Source of the DNA: an uncultured Paraglaciecola sp.
Lineage (GTDB): Bacteria; Pseudomonadota; Gammaproteobacteria; Enterobacterales; Alteromonadaceae
Assembly: GCF_913020055.1 (NCBI RefSeq)
Contig: NZ_CAJWCF010000004.1
Coordinates: 1-64,000, forward strand
Direction: 5' to 3'
DNA: 64,000 nucleotides
Positions 8,823 through 16,502 of the stretch are shown piece by piece. The notes under the pieces were generated by a model. That model had not been told where the DNA came from. It made no database searches and saw only the letters and a program-made list of their open reading frames with translations. A program made the position numbers and the translations under genes. Each line of letters opens with the position of its first letter. Positions within the stretch are counted from its first letter, which is position 1.

Positions 8823-9725
8823 ATGAAACATGCATACCCTAGGGATTTAATAGGTTACGGACAAAATCCTCCTCATCCAAAATGGCCAAATAAAGCCAGA
8901 ATTGCAGTGCAATTTGTACTTAATTACGAAGAAGGCGGTGAAAACTGTGTGTTGCACGGTGATGAACAATCAGAAACCTTTTTATCTGAGATCATAGGTG
9001 CGCAAGCTTTTCCAGACAGACATTTAAGTATGGAGTCTATGTATGAATATGGCAGCCGTGCTGGTTTTTGGCGACTGTATAATTTATTTGTTCGTTATAA
9101 TTTACCGATTACCGTATTTGGAGTGACGATGGCACTGCAACGTAATCCAGAAGCAGTTGCCGCGATGCAAGAAGCAAATTGGGAAATTGCCAGTCATTGT
9201 ATGCGCTGGATCAGTTTTCAAGATATGCCTGAAGCCCAAGAAAAGAAGATGATTAATGCTGCTATTCAGTTACATCAAGCGATCACAGGCAGTAAACCGA
9301 AAGGTTGGTATACAGGTAGAACAAGTCCTAACACACTGAAATTGATAGCTGACCGAAGTGATATTTTATACTGCGCCGACTCTTATGCAGACGACTTACC
9401 TTATTACGATAAACACTACTCTGAACCTCTATTAATGGTGCCTTATACCCTAGACACCAACGATATGCGTTTTGCTACCCCACAAGGTTTTAACAGTGGT
9501 GAGCAATTTTATCAGTATTTAAAAGATGCATTTGATGTTTTGTATGCCGAAGGTGAAGTCGCCCCAAAAATGTTATCTATTGGTTTGCATTGCCGTATTA
9601 TTGGTCGTCCAGCGCGGATGACAGCACTACAAAAATTTATAGAATATGTACAAAGTCATGATCAGGTTTGGTGCTGTACTAGAGAGCAGATAGCGTTGCA
9701 TTGGAAACAGAAGTTTCCAAACTAA
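8823..9725 (+). CDS. puuE: Allantoinase PuuE (polysaccharide deacetylase family)
   Basis: PuuE-type allantoinase opens allantoin to allantoate and belongs to the polysaccharide deacetylase fold rather than the amidohydrolase family. Family signals are the start MKHAYPRDLIGYGQNPPHPKWP (quoted in part), QFVLNYEEGGENCVLHGD, SMESMYEYGSRAGFWR, WEIASHCMRW and the C-terminal GLHCRIIGRPAR. Length 300 is typical. It lies eight bases after the TetR gene and supplies the step following the urate-to-allantoin operon. The later allantoate-degrading genes are not in the window. Confidence 0.94.
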   Translation: MKHAYPRDLIGYGQNPPHPKWPNKARIAVQFVLNYEEGGENCVLHGDEQSETFLSEIIGAQAFPDRHLSMESMYEYGSRAGFWRLYNLFVRYNLPITVFGVTMALQRNPEAVAAMQEANWEIASHCMRWISFQDMPEAQEKKMINAAIQLHQAITGSKPKGWYTGRTSPNTLKLIADRSDILYCADSYADDLPYYDKHYSEPLLMVPYTLDTNDMRFATPQGFNSGEQFYQYLKDAFDVLYAEGEVAPKMLSIGLHCRIIGRPARMTALQKFIEYVQSHDQVWCCTREQIALHWKQKFPN

Positions 9726-9776
9726 GACAACATTTGCAGCGTACCTTTGATAAACCTTAGCTAGTAAGGAATATAC

Positions 9777-10217
9777 ATGTATTTTGAAGATTTTCAGCCG
9801 GGTCAAACATCTCAGTTTGGCGCTTATCAAGTTACTGAAGAAGAAATAATAGAGTTTGCCAGTAAGTACGATCCTCAGTTTTTTCATTTAGACCAAGAGG
9901 CGGCGAAAGAATCGCTATTTGGGGGACTGTGTGCGAGTGGCTGGCATACTGCAGCTATGTTTATGCGTATGTTGATTGATAGTCTTCCGGAAGACCATGG
10001 CTCACTTGGATCGCCGGGTATCAATAACCTCAAATGGTTAAAACCTGTGTATCCAGGGTATATTTTAAGCGTAAAAAGTTGTGTGAAATCTAGTAGATTG
10101 TCTGAAAGTAAACCAGGTGTCGGTTTAATTTGTGTCAATTATGAGATTGTTAATCAACATGATGTGGCTGTGATGGCGTTAGAATCCAATGCATTTTTTA
10201 AATGCCGAAATAGTTAA
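9777..10217 (+). CDS. MaoC-like hot-dog dehydratase/hydratase family protein
   Basis: A 146-residue single hot-dog domain protein. The start MYFEDFQPGQTSQFGAYQVTEEEI (in part) and the motif DPQFFHLD, with Asp and His at the positions used by R-hydratases, followed by LFGGLCASGWHT, identify the MaoC family. The substrate is unknown; such proteins act on enoyl-CoA or related compounds. It follows puuE by 51 bases on the same strand and may be co-transcribed, but a purine role is not established. A bidirectional hairpin closes the unit. Confidence 0.8.
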   Translation: MYFEDFQPGQTSQFGAYQVTEEEIIEFASKYDPQFFHLDQEAAKESLFGGLCASGWHTAAMFMRMLIDSLPEDHGSLGSPGINNLKWLKPVYPGYILSVKSCVKSSRLSESKPGVGLICVNYEIVNQHDVAVMALESNAFFKCRNS

Positions 10218-10228
10218 GTTTTACCATT

Positions 10229-10259
10229 CTTTGCAACAGCTAACCCAGTTGTTGCAAAG
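10229..10259. terminator. Bidirectional hairpin between convergent genes
   Basis: CTTTGCAACA / TGTTGCAAAG form a perfect 10-bp stem with an 11-base loop between the MaoC-like gene and the leftward alpha/beta hydrolase. No long U tract follows, so termination is likely but not certain. Confidence 0.5.
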
Positions 10260-10271
10260 CTCAGTTTTGCT

Positions 10272-11363
10272 CTAAGACTCCAAAAAGTCCACTATCAAAG
10301 GATACACATCCAATGATGCATTTTGCCCAATAACGCAATCCACATGCCCGTAGTCAGGAATTTCTTGACGGTGATATAAATCGTTGCCATTTACACTGCG
10401 TAGTAGATTATAGGTTTCTAGGGTACTGCGAGGTAATACGCAGTCGTTATTAGTACCTGAGATAAACAGCATGGGCAGGGCTAATTTTTGTACATGCGGA
10501 AGGTAACTATTCTCTCCTTTGGCATTAATAAGCTGGTTTGCCAGTAACATTTCTGTCAACTGCTTCATTGCGCGCAAATTGGCTCTGCCAAACATGCGTG
10601 GTAGGGCATTGTGAGTAGCAATATTTAGCTGACTATGTTCATACAATTCACCAAATATAGAACTAATGCGGTGACATACGGGGCTGTTGCAACGCTCGTG
10701 TTTAGGAACGGGCATAAACACCAAGCTAGCATCGTATAATTTTGTGCACCAACCCGCATTAGAATCAGTAAACGCAGTTAAGTGTTTTTTACCGAAATAG
10801 GGTAACCATGCAGGGAGTCGTAATTTGGCTTTATTAGTATTTAAATCTAACGAATACAAGTGAGTGGAAACTTGTGAACACACAACTTTTCTGACGTTCT
10901 GCAGACCTGATAACAAGGCCATAGTTAAAGTTGATGATCCTACGCCATGGGCAAATACATCAACTGCCCTAGCTTTTGTAATCTCACACACTCGAGCAAC
11001 AGCCGCAGGATAATCTAGTGTGGCTACATCATCCATGGTGGATTGCAACGCACTAACAGGTAATTCAATACTTAATCGATGATCTAACAACCACACGTCA
11101 TATTTGTGATTTACTAAATATTCCAACAAATTACATTCTATGGTGTCGATGGCATACATTAAACTAGACACCGCAATACAATGAGACAAGATAATCGGCC
11201 CTTTATTGCCTCCTTGAAACCGGGTTAACCGCAGTTCAACGTTATCTTCTGTGGTAAAAAAGTGTTGTTCAGGCTTACCAGCATTAAGTGCTCGGATAGG
11301 CGTTATAGTTTGGTGGGGATCGTATCGTTGTACATCACTAATATAGTCGCTGAAATTATTCAT
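10272..11363 (-). CDS. Alpha/beta hydrolase, related to the cholesterol-oxidase-associated hydrolase domain; nucleophile replaced by Gly
   Basis: A 363-residue protein without signal peptide. An alpha/beta hydrolase fold is suggested by the oxyanion region ILSHCIAVSSLMYA, the strand VWLLDHRLS, the elbow DVFAHGVGSSTL, and late FISGTNNDCVLP and YGHVDCVIG giving the acid and His. In relatives the elbow is typically HCxGS or GxSxG; here the nucleophile position reads Gly (codon GGC). It is therefore either catalytically dead or mechanistically altered. It is flanked by purine genes but carries no purine signature; its own promoter region (11364-11700) lacks a RutR-like site. Confidence 0.72.
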   Translation of the reverse strand: MNNFSDYISDVQRYDPHQTITPIRALNAGKPEQHFFTTEDNVELRLTRFQGGNKGPIILSHCIAVSSLMYAIDTIECNLLEYLVNHKYDVWLLDHRLSIELPVSALQSTMDDVATLDYPAAVARVCEITKARAVDVFAHGVGSSTLTMALLSGLQNVRKVVCSQVSTHLYSLDLNTNKAKLRLPAWLPYFGKKHLTAFTDSNAGWCTKLYDASLVFMPVPKHERCNSPVCHRISSIFGELYEHSQLNIATHNALPRMFGRANLRAMKQLTEMLLANQLINAKGENSYLPHVQKLALPMLFISGTNNDCVLPRSTLETYNLLRSVNGNDLYHRQEIPDYGHVDCVIGQNASLDVYPLIVDFLES

Positions 11364-11700
11364 CTTGGCTTCCTTAGTTCAGAGAAAAAGGCGATACCCA
11401 AGTATAGATAAATTGCTGAAAAAACAACCAGCAACTCTCCATCTAAATTTTACTGTTGATTCGTGGTAATACGATGTGAACCTATAACTCAATGATGTCG
11501 ATGAGAAGCTTTGTTTTTGAGCATGCGTTGATAAATTCGTGCATGCTATTGAGAGTTGAATTATTCGTTGTTCTAGTAAACCATTAGAACAATGATTTTT
11601 CGCCGAGAACACTCTTTATGCAATAATTAACCTACCAAACGGATAAGTCAATATGGCGTTTATTAAAGATCGCCTCGGCTAAAAACTTAGCCATTTTTGA
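11364..11700. repeat. Intergenic region with three inverted repeats
   Basis: No supported gene lies in these 337 bases; the 77-residue minus ORF there lacks a ribosome site and recognisable family. Three perfect inverted repeats occur: AGCATGC/GCATGCT (11521-11548, 14-base loop), TTGTTCTA/TAGAACAA (11569-11593, 9-base loop) and GGCTAA/TTAGCC (11677-11692, AAAC loop, followed by ATTTTT on the plus strand). The last lies just after the NCS2 stop and may terminate transcription. The others are of unknown meaning. Confidence 0.5.
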
Positions 11701-13029
11701 CTATTTCAAATCTAATACATACCTCAATACAAACACTGCGGCCATGATATAGGTGATCAAGGTGACTTGTTTATAACGCCCTGTACCGAGCATGATACCC
11801 ACATAAGTAATAAACCCGAGTGCTATGCCTTCGCTAATACTGAAAGTTAATGGCATGGCAAGTAAGGCCACAGTGGCGGTAGCGAGTGACGTAAGATCGT
11901 CAAAGTCGAGTTGTCTGAATGAGTCCATCATCAATATGCCCACCATTATCAGCGCGGGTGTGGTTGCCATTAGGGGAATGACTTTCATAAGTGGGGTTAA
12001 AAACAAAGCCAGCATAAAACACAAAGCAACAAACACTGAAGTCAGTCCGGTTCTGCCGCCAGCAGATACACCTGCTGCTGATTCAACATAAGACGTAACA
12101 GGTGAGGTACCAATTGCTGCGCCTATTACACTGGCCGCTGCATCGGCTGTCATCGCTTTGCCCATTTTAGGTAATTGACCGTTTTTATCCAATAAATTGG
12201 CGCGTCGGGATACACCTATTAAGGTGCCTATGGTATCGAACATATTCACAAACAGTAGAGCGAAAATAAGATCCCAAGTTTCAGCAAAAAATTCGATGGG
12301 GTACATAATATCCATAGCAAAAAATGTGCTGCTTATATCGTCAGGAAGACCAATGAATTGACTGGTATGTTGGGTTAAATAACCGTCACCCACTGGGATA
12401 AATGCACCCACTAAGCTGAGTACAACGATTGATATTAGGATCGCACCCGTTACTTTTCTAATGACTAAAACTATGGTTAATATTATGCCTGCTAACGCCA
12501 ATAACGTGGCGGGCTCAGACAAATCGCCAATAGATACAAACGTTGCAGGATTGTCGACTACTAAACCAGCATTTTTAAGGCCGATAAATGCGATAAACAA
12601 GCCAATACCGCATTGCACACCAATTTTAAGTGCTGCGGGAATTGCTTCAGCTATTTTAGTGCGCACCCCCGTCACAGATAACAACAGAAATAAAATACCG
12701 TTCCAAAATACAATGCCTAAGGCTGCGTCCCATGGTATTTCTCGCGTTAAACAAATCGTAAAAGCGAAGAAAGCATTTAATCCCATACCAGGCGCCATTG
12801 CGATGGGGTAGTTGGTCATAAAGGCCATTAATAATGTACCTAAACATGCCGCTATCGCTGTGACAGTGATAAGTCCTTCTATCGGCATGCCACCAGCACC
12901 TAAGATGCTCGGGTTGACTACCAGTACATAAGACATTGCAGCAAAGGTGGTTAAACCAGCAATAAATTCAGTTTTGAGATTGGTACCTTTTTCTTTCAAT
13001 TTAAAAAAGTGTTCAAGAAAGTTAGACAT
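11701..13029 (-). CDS. NCS2-family purine permease (AzgA/GhxP type)
   Basis: An inner-membrane nucleobase:proton symporter, ~442 residues. The family is recognised from SNFLEHFFKLKEKGTNLKTE (N-terminal hallmark of the hypoxanthine/guanine/adenine branch), TFAAMSYVLVVNP, MAPGMGLNAFFAF and FVNMFDTIGTLIGV, with about twelve hydrophobic segments. The ORF opens 66 bases earlier, but the ATG at 13029 fits the family start and follows AGAGTGA. A RutR-like operator and a plausible promoter lie upstream. It would import the nucleobases that GuaD and XDH process; exact specificity cannot be decided by eye. Confidence 0.92.
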   Translation of the reverse strand: MSNFLEHFFKLKEKGTNLKTEFIAGLTTFAAMSYVLVVNPSILGAGGMPIEGLITVTAIAACLGTLLMAFMTNYPIAMAPGMGLNAFFAFTICLTREIPWDAALGIVFWNGILFLLLSVTGVRTKIAEAIPAALKIGVQCGIGLFIAFIGLKNAGLVVDNPATFVSIGDLSEPATLLALAGIILTIVLVIRKVTGAILISIVVLSLVGAFIPVGDGYLTQHTSQFIGLPDDISSTFFAMDIMYPIEFFAETWDLIFALLFVNMFDTIGTLIGVSRRANLLDKNGQLPKMGKAMTADAAASVIGAAIGTSPVTSYVESAAGVSAGGRTGLTSVFVALCFMLALFLTPLMKVIPLMATTPALIMVGILMMDSFRQLDFDDLTSLATATVALLAMPLTFSISEGIALGFITYVGIMLGTGRYKQVTLITYIMAAVFVLRYVLDLK

Positions 13030-13054
13030 ATTTATCACTCTGGTTTTGTATGAA

Positions 13055-13083
13055 AATATTTTGATTTTACAATTATTGTGCAA
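13055..13083 (-). promoter_or_regulatory. Predicted promoter of the NCS2 permease
   Basis: Minus-strand TTGCAC (13083-13078) and AATATT (13060-13055) are separated by 17 bases. The RutR-like operator ends six bases upstream of the -35, the same arrangement as before xdhA. Confidence 0.4.
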
Positions 13084-13088
13084 AAAGC

Positions 13089-13102
13089 TGACCACCTAGT
13101 CT
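13089..13102. promoter_or_regulatory. RutR-like operator between NCS2 permease and add
   Basis: TGACCA-CC-TAGTCT matches 11 of the 12 half-site positions of the site before xdhA read on the other strand (TGACCA-TT-TAGTCT, in fact all 12), with only the two-base spacer differing. It is centred near -48 of the predicted permease promoter and could also influence the divergent add gene. Confidence 0.6.
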
Positions 13103-13309
13103 GGCAATGGTCTGATTTATGCTGTTAACATACGTTAGATGTTATCGAACGTGAAGAAACAATCCGATATTTTTACTCTAGCCCTTTGATTTGGCTGAAA
13201 TATATCACCTAGAAACAGCTACCATAGCTAGTGTTGCACCAATTATTAACTTAGTTAGCTATTTTGGTGCAAGTATTATCAACATGCCCTAGATTAAGTA
13301 GGTGAAAAA

Positions 13310-14317
13310 ATGACAAAAAATGAATTGAAGCAATGGGTAGCATCCCTGCCAAAAGTTGAGTTACACCTGCACATAGAAGGGTCGTTAGAGCCTGAATTAA
13401 TGATGGCTCTAGCAGACAAACATCAGATTGCATTGCCTTATGCGAATATTGAAGAAGTAAAACAAGCATATAACTTCGAAGATCTGCAAAGCTTTTTAGA
13501 CCTTTATTATTTTGGTGCGTCGGTGCTTAAAGACGAAGACGATTTTTATCAGCTGATGTGGAATTATTTACTTAAATGTAAAGAAGATAACGTTGTTCAT
13601 GTAGAAATTATGTTTGACCCACAAACCCATACAGAACGAGGCATTGGCTTTGATGTGTTTATGCAGGGTTTTAAACGGGCTATGCAACAAGCTGAACAAG
13701 AGTGGGGCCAATCCTGTTTATTGATTATGTCTTTTTTGCGGCATTTGACAGAACAAAGTGCCATTCAAACATTAGAATCTGCAAAACCTTATTTAAACGA
13801 TATTATTGCTGTTGGATTAGACAGTGCTGAGTTAGGCAATCCACCTGAAAAATTTACTCAAGTGTTTGAAATGGCCAAAGAATTAGGTTTAAAACGCGTG
13901 GCGCATGCTGGGGAAGAAGGCCCTGCAGATTATGTGTGGGGAGCACTTAAAGCTTTAGATGTACATCGAATTGACCATGGTGTGCGTAGTATTGAAGATC
14001 CTAAATTGATTGAGTTCTTAATCCAATCACAACATCCGTTAACCGTTTGCCCTCTGTCTAATACTAAGTTAAAAGTGTTTAGCCATATGCAAGAGCATAA
14101 CGTTTTGCAATTACTTGACTTGGGTCTGATGGCTACGATTAACGCAGACGATCCTAGTTATTTTGGTGGATACTTAAACGACAACTTTTTTGCCATAATC
14201 GACCATTTACCTATCCAAAAACATCAATTGCATCAATTAGTAATAAACAGTTTTAATGCTAGCTTTATGCCTGCAGAGCAAAAACGAAAATGGTTGGAAA
14301 AAATAGATTCTTACTAA
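13310..14317 (+). CDS. add: Adenosine deaminase
   Basis: Adenosine deaminase converts adenosine or deoxyadenosine to inosine. Motifs present: VELHLHIEGSLEPE (metal-binding HxH), AHAGEEGP (His and catalytic Glu), RIDHGVRS (His), and ATINADDPSYFGG (metal Asp). Length 335 matches the bacterial family. AGGTGA precedes the ATG. It is divergent from the purine permease and shares its upstream region, fitting a purine salvage role. Some short bacterial members act on adenine instead, so adenine deaminase activity cannot be fully excluded. Confidence 0.93.
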   Translation: MTKNELKQWVASLPKVELHLHIEGSLEPELMMALADKHQIALPYANIEEVKQAYNFEDLQSFLDLYYFGASVLKDEDDFYQLMWNYLLKCKEDNVVHVEIMFDPQTHTERGIGFDVFMQGFKRAMQQAEQEWGQSCLLIMSFLRHLTEQSAIQTLESAKPYLNDIIAVGLDSAELGNPPEKFTQVFEMAKELGLKRVAHAGEEGPADYVWGALKALDVHRIDHGVRSIEDPKLIEFLIQSQHPLTVCPLSNTKLKVFSHMQEHNVLQLLDLGLMATINADDPSYFGGYLNDNFFAIIDHLPIQKHQLHQLVINSFNASFMPAEQKRKWLEKIDSY

Positions 14318-14323
14318 CGCCTA

Positions 14324-14587
14324 TTATTTATCTTGAGAAGCCATTGCAATGACTAGTTGTAAGGCTTCATCTTTGCTAAACCCGCTTTCTATAAGCGCTT
14401 CGTAATGTTTACGTAACAATTCTGCTTGGGCTTTAACTAATCTTGGATCACTTAATACTGTTGTCTGATTAAGCAATTGCTCTGACAGTTGTTCGTTCAT
14501 AAAATTAAACGGTTTGCTTTCTTGTGCGTTAACCATGCCTATAGAGAAAGCTAATATGGCAATAATCGGAATATAGGTGTTTTTCAT
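14324..14587 (-). CDS. Small secreted protein, unknown function
   Basis: I do not recognise the family. The likely start is the internal ATG at 14587 (GAGAGA upstream), giving an 87-residue protein with a signal peptide MKNTYIPIIAILAFSIGMVNA and cleavage after the alanine. The mature part is helical and charged, ending in a segment (LRKHYEALIESGFSKDEALQLV, in part) typical of small periplasmic proteins. It is convergent with add, six bases away, and lies downstream of the permease/cupin gene. Confidence 0.6.
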   Translation of the reverse strand: MKNTYIPIIAILAFSIGMVNAQESKPFNFMNEQLSEQLLNQTTVLSDPRLVKAQAELLRKHYEALIESGFSKDEALQLVIAMASQDK

Positions 14588-14705
14588 GATATCTCTCAGT
14601 TCGTAGGATAGACCCACTGGTTAGTGGCCGCTTGATAGCGACCTGCAATGTACGTTCACGTTACTTCGTTTACGAGTAATAATTAATCTCAAAGTTCAGT
14701 ACTCA

Positions 14706-16430
14706 TTAACGACTGAGTTCTTCTATCAGAGTTCGATACTTCGGGAACTGTTTGATTAAGTTAGCCGTTTTACCTAACTGCATATCAGCATATTCAAAAC
14801 CAGGAGCCACGGCTTCACCAATTAAACCATACCCATACTTACCGGAAGTTGATATTTTTGAAGCTTTCCAAGTGCCACCTTCGACCATCATTTGCATCTG
14901 ATGACCTTGGCTTGGATCTGGTCCTAAAATGGTGGTTTGTAAACTACCGTCAGCGTTCAGCATATAGTAGGTAATAGGATCACCCATATGGAAATAGTGC
15001 ATGATATCTGATTGGTTCATATGAAAATGACCAATGGGAGATTTCGCACTTAACAGATAGTAAATGCTAGTCATGGTGACTCGATTGCCATTGTCAGTGG
15101 TAATAGTAGGGCGATGGTCCGCTTTAAAAGTTTGGCGAAAATACCCTCCTTCAACATGTTCTTCTAAGTTTAATGCTTTAGCTAACTGTTTTGCAGTGAG
15201 CAGGTTGTTGTCATTGGTTACACTGGCTAATTCACTAATGGATGCCGACTTTTCAGAACTTGGTGTGAGGCGTTGCTGGCTCACATTGTTTATTTCACTT
15301 TGTACTGCATAGGGCATGGTTGTTTTGTATTCGCCCCAATTAGCGACAATTGTATTCACCACTTTACTACCCACTAGATAAGCTGATTCGAGCGCAGATT
15401 GCATGCCTGCATAACCATTCTCACCGCTTTCTAATCTTAAATTTTCAATAGCGCTTAAATCTGCTGGAGGCATTGAATAATTGCTACCAGTACGCACTAC
15501 CATAAAACGCTTTTTATCCACTTTTTTAATGTTATCTAAGTAGATCATTGATTGATAACTGCCGGTATCTTCCATGCCAGAACTAACAAAATTTCCTTGC
15601 CCAGCTGTCCAGTAGTGAGTCCAATCGTTTGCCCATTGGTTTAATAAATCACCATGCCAAAAAGTGGATGCGGCCAAATGTTCGCCTTTTAATACAAAAG
15701 GTAATTTTTGAGCATTCGGATAACCCACGTATTTATCTCGAAGAGTTTGCATACGTGGGTAATCATTTAATTCAACATCTTTAGTCAGTGTGTAAGCCCA
15801 ATCCACTAGTTGAGGGTTAAGTTGATATACCTCACCATTTGAAGATTGGCCATGCCTATTCACTTGATTGAGGTCAATGGTTTGATTTTTGAGTATTGGA
15901 TCAGTGGTAAATAACGGAAAGTAACCTGATGACCAGCTGTCAGGAATTTCTCTAGCATCAATTTGATGGGCCAAATCACCGTCGAGCAGCCAAGTAGCCC
16001 AAGCGGCAGAGCCTAAAGAAGCATCCGCTGGGTCAAAACCAGCAATCCCAGCTACTAACCAATAGGCATGGGTTAAATCAAATCTAGGATCTAAGCCTAA
16101 GGCCATTATTGCAGTTGCCGCTTTAGCAGTTCCCATACCAGTCACTATGCCCATTACGCCCGTTTCAGCATTGATACAAATATCATGGTGTGAAACAGCA
16201 AAAGGTAAACAAGTATCAAGCTTTTGGCCTGCTTTCCAAAGTTGAAATTCACCCGGTTTATCACCTTCATCAGCACCAATTTCAAACATGGTGACAACGA
16301 CAACTTTTATTTCAATGGGGACGTCGGCAATTTGTAAGTCATTACTAGTATCATTTTGCGGTGAGCAACTTGATAACAGCAGCAGACTTAAAATTGTTAG
16401 GTAACTCGCTTTTAAAATATTAGTAAACAC
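14706..16430 (-). CDS. Purine nucleoside permease (NUP) domain fused to DUF985-type cupin, lipoprotein
   Basis: Residues ~45-390 match the NUP family (VVVVTMFEIGADEGDKPGEF, GMGTAKAATAIMALG, VAGIAGFDP); residues ~410-560 read as a DUF985 cupin (VEGGYFRQTF, GHFHMNQSDIMHYFHMGD, EAVAPGFEYADM). A lipoprotein signal ends at LSSC. The ORF track starts at 16463, but that ATG lies in the loop of a terminator-like hairpin. GTG at 16430, after GGAAG, leaves a clean lipoprotein leader and is chosen. It follows the TonB receptor by ~70 bases. NUP proteins are phosphorylase-like in fold, so binding or cleavage of nucleosides is as plausible as transport. Confidence 0.8.
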   Translation of the reverse strand: MFTNILKASYLTILSLLLLSSCSPQNDTSNDLQIADVPIEIKVVVVTMFEIGADEGDKPGEFQLWKAGQKLDTCLPFAVSHHDICINAETGVMGIVTGMGTAKAATAIMALGLDPRFDLTHAYWLVAGIAGFDPADASLGSAAWATWLLDGDLAHQIDAREIPDSWSSGYFPLFTTDPILKNQTIDLNQVNRHGQSSNGEVYQLNPQLVDWAYTLTKDVELNDYPRMQTLRDKYVGYPNAQKLPFVLKGEHLAASTFWHGDLLNQWANDWTHYWTAGQGNFVSSGMEDTGSYQSMIYLDNIKKVDKKRFMVVRTGSNYSMPPADLSAIENLRLESGENGYAGMQSALESAYLVGSKVVNTIVANWGEYKTTMPYAVQSEINNVSQQRLTPSSEKSASISELASVTNDNNLLTAKQLAKALNLEEHVEGGYFRQTFKADHRPTITTDNGNRVTMTSIYYLLSAKSPIGHFHMNQSDIMHYFHMGDPITYYMLNADGSLQTTILGPDPSQGHQMQMMVEGGTWKASKISTSGKYGYGLIGEAVAPGFEYADMQLGKTANLIKQFPKYRTLIEELSR

Positions 16431-16450
16431 AGATTTTCTTCCAATAAAAA

Positions 16451-16477
16451 AGGGTAAATACATGACATATTTACCCT
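16451..16477 (-). terminator. Terminator/attenuator hairpin between TonB receptor and NUP gene
   Basis: In the leftward transcript AGGGTAAATA-TGTCATG-TATTTACCCT forms a perfect 10-bp stem with a 7-base loop, followed directly by TTTTT. It begins 26 bases after the TonB receptor stop and covers the ATG taken as start in the ORF track. Confidence 0.7.
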
Positions 16478-16502
16478 ATAAGGTTGTTTTGATAAAAGCT
16501 AA

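Noticed and set aside
9627-10138. Two minus ORFs opposite puuE and the MaoC-like gene
   Set aside because: Shadows; both real genes have family motifs throughout.
11379-11612. 77-residue minus-strand ORF in the permease/hydrolase gap
   Set aside because: No ribosome site, no family resemblance, odd composition; the interval is explained as structured non-coding DNA.
12461-12811. 116-residue plus ORF inside the NCS2 permease
   Set aside because: Shadow of the permease reading frame on the opposite strand.
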